Positions 34,540 through 42,833 are shown, counted from the stretch's first letter. The stretch is DNA of 56,281 nucleotides from Streptomyces sp. NRRL S-244 (GCF_000717915.1 NZ_JOCX01000033.1:1-56281), one strand, 5' to 3'. Notes: a model not told the origin generated them from the sequence alone. Translations and numbers: made by a program.

Positions 34540-35946
34540 ATGACGGAAATTCTTGTGCCGGGTTCTGGCGGTGCGGTGATAGCCGCCGGTGCGCGGGTGG
34601 TCGACCACCCGGCGTGGCCCGAGCTCAAGGCCGCCGTGGAGGAGATCCGCCCCTGGCAGGCCAAGGACGGCTCGATCGACTTCGAGGCCGCGGGCGCCCC
34701 GGCTCCGACCGAGGTCGCAGCGGCCGTCGAGCGGGCGATCGCCGCCGTGGAGACGCTGTCGCCGCTGCTGCCGCACGCCGCCGCGTACCACCGCGCGCTC
34801 GTCTCCGACCTGCGCAAGTGGGTGGCGGACGGCTTCAAGGTGCCGGACTTCCTGGACTCCCTGCTGGCCTTCCACCCGGCCGCCGAGCGTGCCGACGGGC
34901 TCCAGCACCTGGTCGTCTTCCCCATGTACACGCAGAACGGCAACCTCGACCGCAACTTCGAGGCCGTCGTCCTGAAGATGGTGTGGCCCGAGTGGCTCTC
35001 CGAGCTGGAGCGCACCCGGTACGACAACCCGCTCTTCCTCGGCATCACCTTCGAGGACTTCACCCCGGGCTACGACACGCACTCCGCCGTGCTCTTCCCG
35101 GAGACCATCGCCGTCCGCGAGGCCCCCGAGCGCTTCACCTGGGGCGGCATCTTCTGCGACCGCGAGGCCGCCCGCTACCGCAAGGTCACCGAGGCCGCCG
35201 TCGACATCCTGGGCATCGAGCTGCCCGAGGACATCGCCCGCATGGTCGAGGACCAGGAGCGCTGCGAGAAGGCCTTCGTCCTGTGGGACATGGTCCACGA
35301 CCGCACCCACAGCCACGGCGACCTGCCGTTCGACCCCTTCATGATCAAGCAGCGCCAGCCGTTCTGGATGTACGGCCTGGAGGAGCTGCGCTGCGACCTC
35401 ACCGCCTTCAAGGAGGCCGTGAAGCTGGAGTCCGAGGGCAACGAGCACGGCCGTGACGTGCAGTACGCCGTCCTCTTCGACCGGATGTTCCGCTTCCCGG
35501 TCTCCGGTGACCGCAACCGCAACTACGACGGCCTCGGCGGCCAGCTGCTCTTCGCGTACCTCCACAAGCACGACGTCGTGCGCTGGACGGACAACAAGCT
35601 GAAGATCGACTGGATGCGTGCCCCGCAGGTCACCAACCAGCTGTGCGCCGAGATCGAGGACCTCTACCGGGCCGGCATCGACCGCCCGAAGCTCGTCCAC
35701 TGGTTCAAGGCGTACGAGCTCGTCTCCACCTACCTCGCCCCTCACCCGGGCTCCAAGTGGGCCAAGGGCCCCGACGCGCTCGACCTGACGCAGCCGCCGC
35801 GCAAGCTCGTCGACGACGTGCTTCCCGACGAGTTTCCGCTGAGCATGTTCTATGAGGCGCTCGCCAAGAAGCTCAAGGGAGTGATCGCCTCCACGAAGGG
35901 CATCACTGCAGTGAACGCCGATTCGGCCGAGCGGGTCGCCGCGTGA
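34540..35946 (+). CDS. DUF6421 family protein
   Basis: The 468-residue cytoplasmic protein has no recognised catalytic fold but highly conserved-looking segments. One is a His/Asp-rich stretch (DMVHDRTHSHGDLPFDPF) followed by WMYGLEELRCDLTAFKEA, which resembles a metal-binding helical pair (H...H...E...D). Others are NGNLDRNFEAVVLKMVWPEW and GDRNRNYDGLGGQLLFAYL. GGAGG precedes the ATG. It is the first gene of a tight three-gene operon with an SDR and a threonine-aldolase-like enzyme; the SDR frame begins 4 bp before this stop if its GTG is used. The conserved operon suggests one pathway, but the function is undescribed. Confidence 0.85.
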   Translation: MTEILVPGSGGAVIAAGARVVDHPAWPELKAAVEEIRPWQAKDGSIDFEAAGAPAPTEVAAAVERAIAAVETLSPLLPHAAAYHRALVSDLRKWVADGFKVPDFLDSLLAFHPAAERADGLQHLVVFPMYTQNGNLDRNFEAVVLKMVWPEWLSELERTRYDNPLFLGITFEDFTPGYDTHSAVLFPETIAVREAPERFTWGGIFCDREAARYRKVTEAAVDILGIELPEDIARMVEDQERCEKAFVLWDMVHDRTHSHGDLPFDPFMIKQRQPFWMYGLEELRCDLTAFKEAVKLESEGNEHGRDVQYAVLFDRMFRFPVSGDRNRNYDGLGGQLLFAYLHKHDVVRWTDNKLKIDWMRAPQVTNQLCAEIEDLYRAGIDRPKLVHWFKAYELVSTYLAPHPGSKWAKGPDALDLTQPPRKLVDDVLPDEFPLSMFYEALAKKLKGVIASTKGITAVNADSAERVAA

Positions 35947-35972
35947 GCGCTCGCGCACAGGAGGCTGCACAG

Positions 35973-36737
35973 ATGAACAGCGCAGGGAAGTCCGGGAACG
36001 GCAAGCTCCACGGTGCCGTCGTGGCGGTCGCCGGGGCCGGCGGCCCCGCCGGTCGCGCCGCCCTGGTCCGCCTCGCCGAGGCCGGTGCCGTGGTCGTCGC
36101 GGCCGACGCCGACCCGACGCGCCTCGCGGAGTCCGTGGACGCGGCCCGCTACGCCCACGGCGGTGCCACCGTCACCGGTGACACCGTGGACCTGCTCGAC
36201 CTGGAGGCCACCAAGGCCTGGGCCGAGCGGACCGAGAAGGAGTTCGGCCGCATCGACGGGGTCGTCCACCTCGTCGGCGGCTGGCGCGGCAGCAAGACCT
36301 TCACCGACGTGGACCTCGCGGACTGGGACTTCCTGGAGAAGCTCCTGATCCGCACCGTCCAGCACACCTCGCTCGCCTTCCACGACGGGCTGCTGCGCAG
36401 TGACCGCGGCCGCTACGTGCTGATCAGCCAGTCCGGCGCGCACAAGCCGGTCGCCAACAACGCCGCGTACAACGCGGGCAAGGCGGCCGCCGAGGCCTGG
36501 ACGCTCGCCCTCGCCGACTCCTTCCGCAAGGCGGGGGGCGAGGACGGCCCGGGCGCCGCGGCTGCGATCCTGGTGATCAAGGCACTGGTGCACGACGCGA
36601 TGCGCGCCGAGCGCCCCAATGCGAAGTTCGCGGGCTTCACCGACGTCAAGGAGCTGGCCGAGGCCATCGCCGGCGTCTGGGAGCGGCCCGCCATCGATGT
36701 GAACGGACAGCGTCTGTGGCTCACTCCGCAACCGTGA
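35973..36737 (+). CDS. SDR family oxidoreductase
   Basis: The predicted 254-residue classical-type SDR has the cofactor loop VAVAGAGGPAGRAAL (TGxxxGxG position altered to AGAGGPAG), a catalytic Ser region ISQSGAHKP, and the YNAGK motif (Tyr-x3-Lys) in NAAYNAGKAAAEAW. I chose ATG 35973 because AGGAGG lies 8 nt upstream; an in-frame GTG at 35943 would overlap the DUF6421 stop. It is the second gene of the operon and overlaps the aldolase start by 22 bp. The substrate is unknown. Confidence 0.88.
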   Translation: MNSAGKSGNGKLHGAVVAVAGAGGPAGRAALVRLAEAGAVVVAADADPTRLAESVDAARYAHGGATVTGDTVDLLDLEATKAWAERTEKEFGRIDGVVHLVGGWRGSKTFTDVDLADWDFLEKLLIRTVQHTSLAFHDGLLRSDRGRYVLISQSGAHKPVANNAAYNAGKAAAEAWTLALADSFRKAGGEDGPGAAAAILVIKALVHDAMRAERPNAKFAGFTDVKELAEAIAGVWERPAIDVNGQRLWLTPQP

Positions 36738-37795
36738 AGACCGATGCCCACCGCCACCACGATCCGGCGGTGCGCGGATTCGCGAGCGACAACTACGCGG
36801 GGGTCCATCCGGAGATCCTGGAGGCCCTCGCCCTGGCCAACGGCGGCCACCAGGTCGCCTATGGCGAGGACGAGTACACCGAGCATCTGCAGAAGATCAT
36901 CCGCAGCCACTTCGGCCCGTACGCGGAGGCCTTCCCGGTCTTCAACGGCACCGGCGCGAACGTCACGGCCCTCCAGGCCCTGACGGACCGCTGGGGTGCG
37001 GTGATCTGCGCGGAGACGGCGCACATCAACGTCGACGAGGGCGGCGCCCCGGAGCGGATGGCCGGGCTCAAGCTGCTCACCGTCCCGACCCCGGACGGCA
37101 AGCTCACCCCCGAGCTCATCGACCGGCAGGCCTGGGGCTGGGAGGACGAGCACCGGGCGATGCCGCAGGTCGTCTCGATCACCCAGAACACCGAGCTCGG
37201 CACGGTCTACACGCCGGACGAGATCCGGGCGATCTGCGAGCACGCGCACGCCCACGGCATGAAGGTCCACCTCGACGGTGCCCGCATAGCCAACGCCGCG
37301 GCCTCACTCGACGTGCCGATGCGCACGTTCACCAACACGGTGGGCGTGGACGTGCTGTCCTACGGCGGCACCAAGAACGGCATGATGTTCGGCGAGGCCG
37401 TGGTGGTCGTCAACCCGGACGCGGTCCGGCAGATGAAGCACATCCGCAAGATGTCGATGCAGCTCGCGTCCAAGATGCGGTTCGTGTCGGTGCAGCTGGA
37501 GGCGCTGCTCGCCAAGGACCTGTGGCTGCGCAACGCCCGGCACGCCAACGCGATGGCACAGCGGCTGGCGGCGGGGGTGCGCGAGACCGACGGGGTGGAG
37601 ATCCTCTACCCGGTGCAGGCCAACGCGGTGTTCGCGAAGCTGCCGCAGGAGGTGTCGCGGCGGCTGCAGAAGCGCTACCGCTTCTACTTCTGGGACGAGG
37701 CCGCCGGCCACGTGCGCTGGATGTGCGGCTTCGACACCCAGGAGGAAGACGTGGACGGCTTCCTCCAGGCACTGAAGGAAGAGCTGTCCCGCTGA
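36716..37795 (+). CDS. Threonine aldolase family PLP enzyme (beta-eliminating lyase)
   Basis: The 359-residue fold-type I PLP enzyme has FASDNYAGVHPEI at the N-terminus, FNGTGANVTALQAL for phosphate/ring stacking, the VHLDGARIANA Asp motif, and the PLP lysine in SYGGTKNGMMFGEA. Low-specificity L-threonine aldolases cleave beta-hydroxy amino acids to glycine and an aldehyde. The GTG at 36716 lies inside the SDR gene; GTG 36734 is an alternative. It is the last gene of the DUF6421-SDR operon. An aldehyde product feeding the SDR is a reasonable guess. Confidence 0.9.
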   Translation: MAHSATVKTDAHRHHDPAVRGFASDNYAGVHPEILEALALANGGHQVAYGEDEYTEHLQKIIRSHFGPYAEAFPVFNGTGANVTALQALTDRWGAVICAETAHINVDEGGAPERMAGLKLLTVPTPDGKLTPELIDRQAWGWEDEHRAMPQVVSITQNTELGTVYTPDEIRAICEHAHAHGMKVHLDGARIANAAASLDVPMRTFTNTVGVDVLSYGGTKNGMMFGEAVVVVNPDAVRQMKHIRKMSMQLASKMRFVSVQLEALLAKDLWLRNARHANAMAQRLAAGVRETDGVEILYPVQANAVFAKLPQEVSRRLQKRYRFYFWDEAAGHVRWMCGFDTQEEDVDGFLQALKEELSR

Positions 37796-37809
37796 AGATC
37801 TGAATAGAT

Positions 37810-37851
37810 ATACCCCCGACCGCAAATCCATTGATTCGCGGTCGGGGGTAT
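37810..37851. terminator. Terminator of the DUF6421 operon
   Basis: ATACCCCCGACCGC (37810-37823) pairs with GCGGTCGGGGGTAT (37838-37851), a perfect 14-bp stem with a 14-nt loop. It ends 16 bp before the next start codon. Confidence 0.85.
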
Positions 37852-37867
37852 GCCTATGCTCCGGGCC

Positions 37868-38635
37868 ATGCAGCTGATCCCGCAAAGCCCGGATGCGCGC
37901 GCCTATCTGGCGGCAGATGAGGTCATCGACCATGACCACCCGCTCGTACGGGAGACCGCCGACGCCCTCTGGACCGCCACCGGCGACGCATATTCATACG
38001 TCAAGGTCGCCTTCGAGTTCGTCCGCGACACCATCCCGCACTCCGCCGACTCCGGGGACCTGCGCGTCTCCTGGCGCGCCTCGGACGTGCTGCGCACCCG
38101 CAACGGCATCTGCTTCGCCAAGTCCCATGCGCTGGTCGCCCTGTTGCGGGCCAGGGGCATCCCGGCCGGCCTCTGCTACCAGCGGCTCACCGAGGACGAC
38201 GGCTCGAACCCCGTCGTGCACGGGCTGATCGCCCTCCGGCTGCCGGGGGCCGCGGACTGGGCCCGCCAGGACCCGCGGGGGAACAAACCAGGCGTGGACG
38301 CCCGGTTCGCACTGGACGCCGAGCGGCTCGCCTTCCCCGTACGCCCCGAACTCGGCGAGGTCGACTACCCCGAGCTGTACGCCGCGGCGCACCCGGCCGC
38401 GCTGGGGGCCCTCCAGGGGTCCGCCGACCGGCCGGAGCTGTGGCGGAACCTCCCGACGGAGATGGGAAGCGCACGTACGAACGGCCCCGCCGTGAACGGC
38501 GGGGCCGCAGGATCACCCGACCTGGTGGTGCGGGATCAGCCCGCTTCCTTGACCTGGGCGGCCGTCGGCGCGGTGCCGCCCAGGTGCGCCGGCACCCACC
38601 AGGTGTCCTCGGGGCCCTTGGGCTTGCCCGGGTAG
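37868..38635 (+). CDS. Transglutaminase-like domain protein with readthrough C-terminus
   Basis: The predicted 255-residue protein has the transglutaminase triad region: RTRNGICFAKSHALVALLRA with the nucleophilic Cys, then PVVHGLIALRLPG with His, and a later Asp. It is related to the small cysteine-peptidase-like transglutaminase family, cytoplasmic, substrate unknown. The natural end seems to be near LWRNLPTEM. Instead the frame runs on through the GC hairpin at 38482-38507 and 100 bp into the convergent PlsC gene before a TAG. This looks like a lost stop codon, giving about 55 extra residues of non-conserved sequence. Confidence 0.82.
   Translation: MQLIPQSPDARAYLAADEVIDHDHPLVRETADALWTATGDAYSYVKVAFEFVRDTIPHSADSGDLRVSWRASDVLRTRNGICFAKSHALVALLRARGIPAGLCYQRLTEDDGSNPVVHGLIALRLPGAADWARQDPRGNKPGVDARFALDAERLAFPVRPELGEVDYPELYAAAHPAALGALQGSADRPELWRNLPTEMGSARTNGPAVNGGAAGSPDLVVRDQPASLTWAAVGAVPPRCAGTHQVSSGPLGLPG
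38482..38507. terminator. Hairpin between convergent genes, inside the transglutaminase frame
   Basis: GGCCCCGCC (38483-38491) and GGCGGGGCC (38498-38506), plus a flanking C-G pair, form a 10-bp stem with loop GTGAAC. It is 30 bp past the stop of the convergent PlsC gene and within the extended transglutaminase reading frame. Confidence 0.75.
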
Positions 38636-39258
38636 GCGCTCTGCGCGGCGTCGAGCAGCTCCTGCACCCGCTCGCGCAGGCGGCGGGTGATGGCACCGGC
38701 GTACTGGTCGGAGGGCGCCTCGATCGGCTCGCCGACCCGCATCGTCACCGGGATGTGGCTGCGCTTGAGGTTCTTCGGGCGGCCCTTGGCCCACAGCCGC
38801 TGGGTGCCCCACAGCGCCACCGGGATCAGCGGGACGCCGGCCTCCTGGGCCATGCGCGCGGCGCCCGACTTGAAGCTCTTGAGGGTGAACGACTGGGAGA
38901 TCGTCGCCTCCGGGAACACGCCGATGATCTCGCCCGCGCGCAGCGAGTCGAGGGCGTGCTGGTAGGCCGTCTCGCCCTGCTTGCGGTCGACCGGGATGTG
39001 CTTCATCGCGCGCATCAGCGGACCGGACACCTTGTGGCGGAAGACCGACTCCTTCGCCATGAAGCGGACCAGGCGCTTCTGCGGCCGCGCGGTCAGGCCG
39101 GCGAAGATGAAGTCGAGGTAGCCGATGTGGTTCGACACGAGTACCGCCCCGCCCTTGCGCGGGATGTTCTCCGTGCCCTTCATGTCGATGCGGATGTCCA
39201 GCGCCTTGAAGAGGGTGTGGGCGGCGCCGATCACCGGAGGGTAGACGAACTCAGCCAT
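38536..39258 (-). CDS. 1-acyl-sn-glycerol-3-phosphate acyltransferase (PlsC family)
   Basis: The 240-residue protein carries acyltransferase motif I (VSNHIGYLDF, His44/Asp49), motif III FPEATIS, and a glycerolipid-binding stretch. Family members acylate lysophosphatidic acid to phosphatidic acid at the membrane. The ATG at 39258 gives a typical hydrophobic N-terminus (VYPPVIGAAHTLFKALDI). It is convergent with the transglutaminase gene and divergent from the thioredoxin-like gene. Confidence 0.92.
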   Translation of the reverse strand: MAEFVYPPVIGAAHTLFKALDIRIDMKGTENIPRKGGAVLVSNHIGYLDFIFAGLTARPQKRLVRFMAKESVFRHKVSGPLMRAMKHIPVDRKQGETAYQHALDSLRAGEIIGVFPEATISQSFTLKSFKSGAARMAQEAGVPLIPVALWGTQRLWAKGRPKNLKRSHIPVTMRVGEPIEAPSDQYAGAITRRLRERVQELLDAAQSAYPGKPKGPEDTWWVPAHLGGTAPTAAQVKEAG

Positions 39259-39493
39259 GAGGGGGAGACCCCGCTTTCTGCCTGGGGAGGTGCTCCCGGC
39301 CGGAAGTTACGGCTGCGTAGGTACGCTGCCCTTGGGGATCGTGCCCCATACGCGGGCTGCTGGCCAGCCCAGACGACCGTGCCCGAGGAGATTCTCATCA
39401 CGCCGGGAATGCGGCGCGCGGCCGGGGCGCTCGGATCACCGTACGAACGCAATTCAATGATGCGGCAACGGGGTCCGCGGCGACGGGAGCAGC

Positions 39494-39835
39494 GTGCACG
39501 GCGATGAGGACGGGCAGGTCACGGGCCTGGCACGGCTGGGCGCGGCGGAACTGGGCGTACCGCTTGGGCGCCGGGCCACCCTGGTGCAGTTCTCCAGCGC
39601 GTTCTGCCAGCCCTGCCGGGCCACCCGGCGGATCCTCGCCGACGTGACCGGCCTGGTCGAGGGCGTCCGGCACATCGAGATCGACGCTGAGGCCCGTCTC
39701 GAGCTGGTGCGCGCCCTCGGCATCGAGAAGACACCGACCGTGCTCGTCCTGGACGCCGAGGGCCGGATCGTGCGGCGCGCGGTGGGGATGCCGCGCAAGG
39801 CGGACGTGATCGCCGCGCTGGGCGCCGCGGTATGA
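39494..39835 (+). CDS. Thioredoxin-fold protein
   Basis: The 113-residue protein has the redox motif FCQPCRATRRI (CxxC) after a central strand (ATLVQFSSA) and the cis-Pro region IEKTPTVLVLDAEGRIV. It lacks the canonical WCGPC, reading FCQPC, so its redox potential and partner may differ. It has no signal peptide, so it is cytoplasmic. The GTG at 39494 has GGGAG upstream. The 235-bp gap before it holds the divergent promoters and no gene that I can support. Confidence 0.88.
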   Translation: MHGDEDGQVTGLARLGAAELGVPLGRRATLVQFSSAFCQPCRATRRILADVTGLVEGVRHIEIDAEARLELVRALGIEKTPTVLVLDAEGRIVRRAVGMPRKADVIAALGAAV

Positions 39836-39981
39836 CGCGCGCGGCGGCCGGCCCGATCATCGGCCCGGCGGTCGGCCCGACCGCCGGTACGCCGGTGCAC
39901 GCGCCCGCACGCAGCGTGACGCGCCTCGCATCTGCCCGATGCGGCTTGACTGTGTACACGGGAGATCGCCAGGCTGGCGGC

Positions 39982-40062
39982 ATGCGGTATGAACTCCTGC
40001 TTTACGGGCGGGCCCACGTGGACCTCGTCCGCTACGCGAGCGCGCGTTGTCGGGGCCACTGA
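39982..40062 (+). CDS. Short leader peptide of the HVDL/SAxC type
   Basis: This 26-residue ORF (N-terminal half MRYELLLYGRAHVDL) contains the HVDLxRxxSAxC signature of the 'putative leader peptides' that precede sulfur- and flavin-related genes in Streptomyces. The C-terminus here reads YASARCRGH. Such peptides are thought to sense cysteine or translation speed and control downstream expression by attenuation. Here it ends 71 bp before a flavin-reductase gene. A GGCTGGCGG stretch precedes the ATG as RBS. The signature match is clear; the mechanism is inferred. Confidence 0.75.
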   Translation: MRYELLLYGRAHVDLVRYASARCRGH

Positions 40063-40133
40063 ACGAACCCGGTCCCCGACCCGATCCCACCGCGCCCGTG
40101 CCCGCCGCCTCCGCGGCAGAAGGAAGCACCTCC

Positions 40134-40667
40134 ATGACGGCCCCGACCGCCTCCACCGTCCCCGCCACCGCCACCGCCGACTCCGGCCGGCCCGGCTCGC
40201 CCGACCTGCTGCGCTCCGTCTTCCGCCGGCATGCCGCGGGAGTGGCCGTGATCACCGCCGAGGACGGCGGCCGCCCCGTCGGGTTCACCGCGACCTCGCT
40301 CAACTCGGTCTCCGCCGATCCTCCACTGCTGTCCTTCACCATCGCCACGGGGGCCTCCAGCTGGCCCGCGATACGCGACTCCGAGCACCTCGGCGTCCAC
40401 ATACTCGGCGAGCACCAGGAGGACCTCGCGGGCCTGTTCGCCCGCAGCGGAGCCGACCGGTTCGGGTCCGGCACGGGCTGGGCCCCGGGTCCGTACGGGG
40501 TTCCGGTGCTGGACGGCGTACTGGCGTGGCTGGTGTGCCGGGTGGTGGCGCGCGTGCCGGCCGGGGCGCACCGGGTGATCATCGCGGAGGCGGTGGCCGG
40601 GGACCCCGCCGGGGAGGGCCGGCCGCTGCTGTACCACCAGGGCCGCTTCAACGCGCTGCGCGACTGA
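40134..40667 (+). CDS. Flavin reductase family protein
   Basis: The 177-residue protein has the FMN-binding split-barrel signature: FRRHAAGVAVITAE, the FTATSLNSVSADPPLLSFT strand with the Ser/Asn FMN-phosphate contacts, and LGEHQEDLAGLFA. It reduces free FMN or FAD with NAD(P)H, often for a partner monooxygenase. AGAAGGA precedes the ATG at 40134. It follows the HVDL leader peptide, a pairing seen repeatedly in Streptomyces. The partner may be elsewhere; the LLM oxidoreductase at 33.2 kb is one candidate. Confidence 0.92.
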   Translation: MTAPTASTVPATATADSGRPGSPDLLRSVFRRHAAGVAVITAEDGGRPVGFTATSLNSVSADPPLLSFTIATGASSWPAIRDSEHLGVHILGEHQEDLAGLFARSGADRFGSGTGWAPGPYGVPVLDGVLAWLVCRVVARVPAGAHRVIIAEAVAGDPAGEGRPLLYHQGRFNALRD

Positions 40668-40748
40668 AACGTCCCTGCTGGGGCGGGTTCGGGCGGCGTT
40701 GGACAGATCACAGTTCACCGGCCTTGCCACCGCGGGGCACCCACGGTG

Positions 40749-40760
40749 TACTGGCGAGTA
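40749..40760. promoter_or_regulatory. Candidate inverted repeat upstream of etfB
   Basis: TACTGGCGAGTA has 4-bp arms TACT/AGTA and is followed by AAC. It lies about 110 bp before etfB in a 203-bp promoter gap. Similar short palindromes occur near fatty-acid genes, but I cannot name the regulator. Confidence 0.25.
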
Positions 40761-40870
40761 ACATTCCCTTCGGAGCGCGGGCCGCCCCGACCGGGATCCG
40801 CCCGACAAGGCGCCTATGCTGCCTGCACAAGGCGGTATCAGAAAAAAGACGATGCGGTAGGAGAGCCGGC

Positions 40871-41656
40871 GTGAGCCTGAGGATCGTTGTCTGTGTGAAG
40901 TACGTGCCCGACGCCACCGGCGACCGGCACTTCGCCGATGACCTGACGGTCGACCGCGACGACGTCGACGGTCTGCTGTCGGAGCTCGACGAGTACGCCG
41001 TCGAGCAGGCGCTGCAGATCGCCGAAGACGCCGACGACGCCGAGATCACCGTCCTGACGGTGGGCCCCGAGGACGCCAAGGACGCGCTGCGCAAGGCGCT
41101 GTCCATGGGCGCCGACAAGGCCATCCACGTCGAGGACGACGACCTGCACGGCAGCGACGTCATGGGCACCTCGCTGGTGCTCGCCAAGGCGATCGAGAAG
41201 GCCGGCTACGACCTGGTCATCACCGGTATGGCCTCGACCGACGGCACCATGGGCGTGCTCCCGGCGATCCTGGCCGAGCGCCTGGGCGTCCCGCAGGTCA
41301 CCCTGCTCTCCGAGGTCAAGGTCGAGGACGGCACCGTGACGGGCCGCCGCGACGGCGACTCCGCGAGCGAGCAGCTGGAGGCCTCCCTCCCGGCGCTCGT
41401 CTCCGTGACGGACCAGTCGGGCGAGGCCCGCTACCCCTCCTTCAAGGGCATCATGGCCGCCAAGAAGAAGCCGGTGGAGTCCTGGGACCTGGAGGAGCTG
41501 GAGATCGAGTCGGACGAGGTCGGCCTCGAAGGCTCCTGGACCGCGGTCGACTCCGCGACGCAGCGCCCGGCCCGCACCGCCGGCACGATCGTCAAGGACG
41601 AGGGCGAGGGCGGCAAGGCGCTGGCCGAGTTTCTGGCCGGCCAGAAGTTCATCTAA
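40871..41656 (+). CDS. etfB: Electron transfer flavoprotein, beta subunit
   Basis: The 261-residue protein begins LRIVVCVKYVPD and contains ADKAIHVEDDDLHGSDV and ITGMASTDGTMGVLPAIL, which are ETF-beta signatures including AMP binding. With EtfA it accepts electrons from acyl-CoA dehydrogenases for the quinone pool. GTG 40871 follows AGGAG. etfA is 62 bp downstream, so the two form an operon. This subunit is also known as FixA-like. Confidence 0.95.
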   Translation: MSLRIVVCVKYVPDATGDRHFADDLTVDRDDVDGLLSELDEYAVEQALQIAEDADDAEITVLTVGPEDAKDALRKALSMGADKAIHVEDDDLHGSDVMGTSLVLAKAIEKAGYDLVITGMASTDGTMGVLPAILAERLGVPQVTLLSEVKVEDGTVTGRRDGDSASEQLEASLPALVSVTDQSGEARYPSFKGIMAAKKKPVESWDLEELEIESDEVGLEGSWTAVDSATQRPARTAGTIVKDEGEGGKALAEFLAGQKFI

Positions 41657-41718
41657 GAGCTTCGGCCGAAACCCTCTCGATCGCCCCCTGACTACTTCGC
41701 ATTCGCAGGAGCATTCCC

Positions 41719-42681
41719 ATGGCTGAAGTCCTCGTCTACGTCGACCACGCGGACGGCGCCGTCCGCAAGCCCACCCTCGAGCTGCTGACCCTGGCCCGCC
41801 GCATCGGCGAGCCCGTCGCCGTCGCCCTCGGCGCCGGTGCCGAGAACACCGCCGCCGTGCTCGCCGAGCACGGTGCGGTCAAGGTCCTGACCGCCGACGC
41901 CCCCGAGTTCACCGAGTACCTCGTCGTACCGAAGGTGGACGCGCTCCAGGCCGCGTACGACGCCGTCTCCCCGGCCGCCGTGCTCGTCCCCTCCTCCGCC
42001 GAGGGCAAGGAGATCGCCGCCCGCCTGGCGGTCCGCATCGGCTCCGGCATCATCACCGACGCCATCGACCTGGAGGCCGGTGACGAGGGTCCGGTCGCGA
42101 CGCAGGCCGCCTTCGCCGCGTCCTTCACCACCAAGTCCCGCGTCTCCAAGGGCACCCCGGTCATCACCGTCAAGCCGAACTCGGCTCCGGTCGAGGCCGC
42201 CCCGGCCGCCGGCACCGTCGAGGCGCTCGCCGTCACCTTCGGCGCCCTGGCCACCGGCACCAAGGTCGTCTCCCGCACCCCGCGCGAGTCGACCGGCCGC
42301 CCCGAGCTGACCGAGGCCGCGATCGTGGTCTCCGGCGGCCGCGGCGTCAACGGCGCCGAGAACTTCCACATCATCGAGGAGCTCGCGGACTCCCTCGGTG
42401 CCGCCGTCGGCGCCTCGCGCGCCGCCGTCGACGCCGGCTGGTACCCGCACTCCAACCAGGTCGGCCAGACCGGCAAGTCGGTCTCCCCGCAGCTGTACAT
42501 CGCCTCCGGCATCTCGGGCGCGATCCAGCACCGGGCCGGCATGCAGACCTCGAAGACCATCGTGGCCATCAACAAGGACGCCGAGGCCCCGATCTTCGAC
42601 CTGGTCGACTACGGCGTGGTCGGCGACCTCTTCGCGGTCGTCCCGCAGCTGACCGACGAGATCAAGGCCCGCAAGGGCTGA
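41719..42681 (+). CDS. etfA: Electron transfer flavoprotein, alpha subunit
   Basis: The 320-residue protein has an N-terminal Rossmann-like domain (VLVYVDHADGAVRK) and the C-terminal FAD domain. The FAD signature is visible in VSGGRGVNGAENF, GASRAAVDAGWYPHSNQVGQ and YIASGISGAIQHRAGM. The ATG at 41719 follows AGGAG. It is the partner of etfB upstream. A long hairpin follows, so the operon is closed. Confidence 0.95.
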   Translation: MAEVLVYVDHADGAVRKPTLELLTLARRIGEPVAVALGAGAENTAAVLAEHGAVKVLTADAPEFTEYLVVPKVDALQAAYDAVSPAAVLVPSSAEGKEIAARLAVRIGSGIITDAIDLEAGDEGPVATQAAFAASFTTKSRVSKGTPVITVKPNSAPVEAAPAAGTVEALAVTFGALATGTKVVSRTPRESTGRPELTEAAIVVSGGRGVNGAENFHIIEELADSLGAAVGASRAAVDAGWYPHSNQVGQTGKSVSPQLYIASGISGAIQHRAGMQTSKTIVAINKDAEAPIFDLVDYGVVGDLFAVVPQLTDEIKARKG

Positions 42682-42699
42682 CCTGCGTCGATGCTGTGA

Positions 42700-42736
42700 C
42701 TCGGGGCCGCGTGGTGACTCACCACGCGGCCCCGAG
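42700..42736. terminator. Terminator of etfBA
   Basis: CTCGGGGCCGCGTGGTGA (42700-42717) is the exact complement of TCACCACGCGGCCCCGAG (42719-42736). About 15-16 bp can pair around a tight loop. Confidence 0.9.
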
Positions 42737-42752
42737 CTGTTTCCTGCAACCA

Positions 42753-42781
42753 TTGACTAGACAATGTACTCATCATTAAAT
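42753..42781 (+). promoter_or_regulatory. Vegetative-type promoter of the aldolase gene
   Basis: TTGACT (42753-42758), a 17-bp spacer and TTAAAT (42776-42781) make an unusually clear sigma70-type promoter in AT-rich sequence. The -35 lies inside the inverted repeat CATTG-N6-CAATG (42751-42766). Confidence 0.6.
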
Positions 42782-42801
42782 TCTGCTATGCGGATCTAAG
42801 C

Positions 42802-42816
42802 TTCCGTGAAGCGGAA
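42802..42816. promoter_or_regulatory. TTCCG-N5-CGGAA palindrome downstream of the promoter
   Basis: TTCCGTGAAGCGGAA lies about 20 bp after the predicted -10 and 18 bp before the ATG. It is placed to act as a repressor site. IclR-type regulators favour such TTCCG/CGGAA arms, but no regulator is adjacent. Confidence 0.4.
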
Positions 42817-42833
42817 AAAGAGGAGAGTGCACG

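Noticed and set aside
36716..36733. A possible assembly error at the SDR/aldolase overlap
   Set aside because: Both frames have normal family ends, and short overlaps are common in Streptomyces operons.
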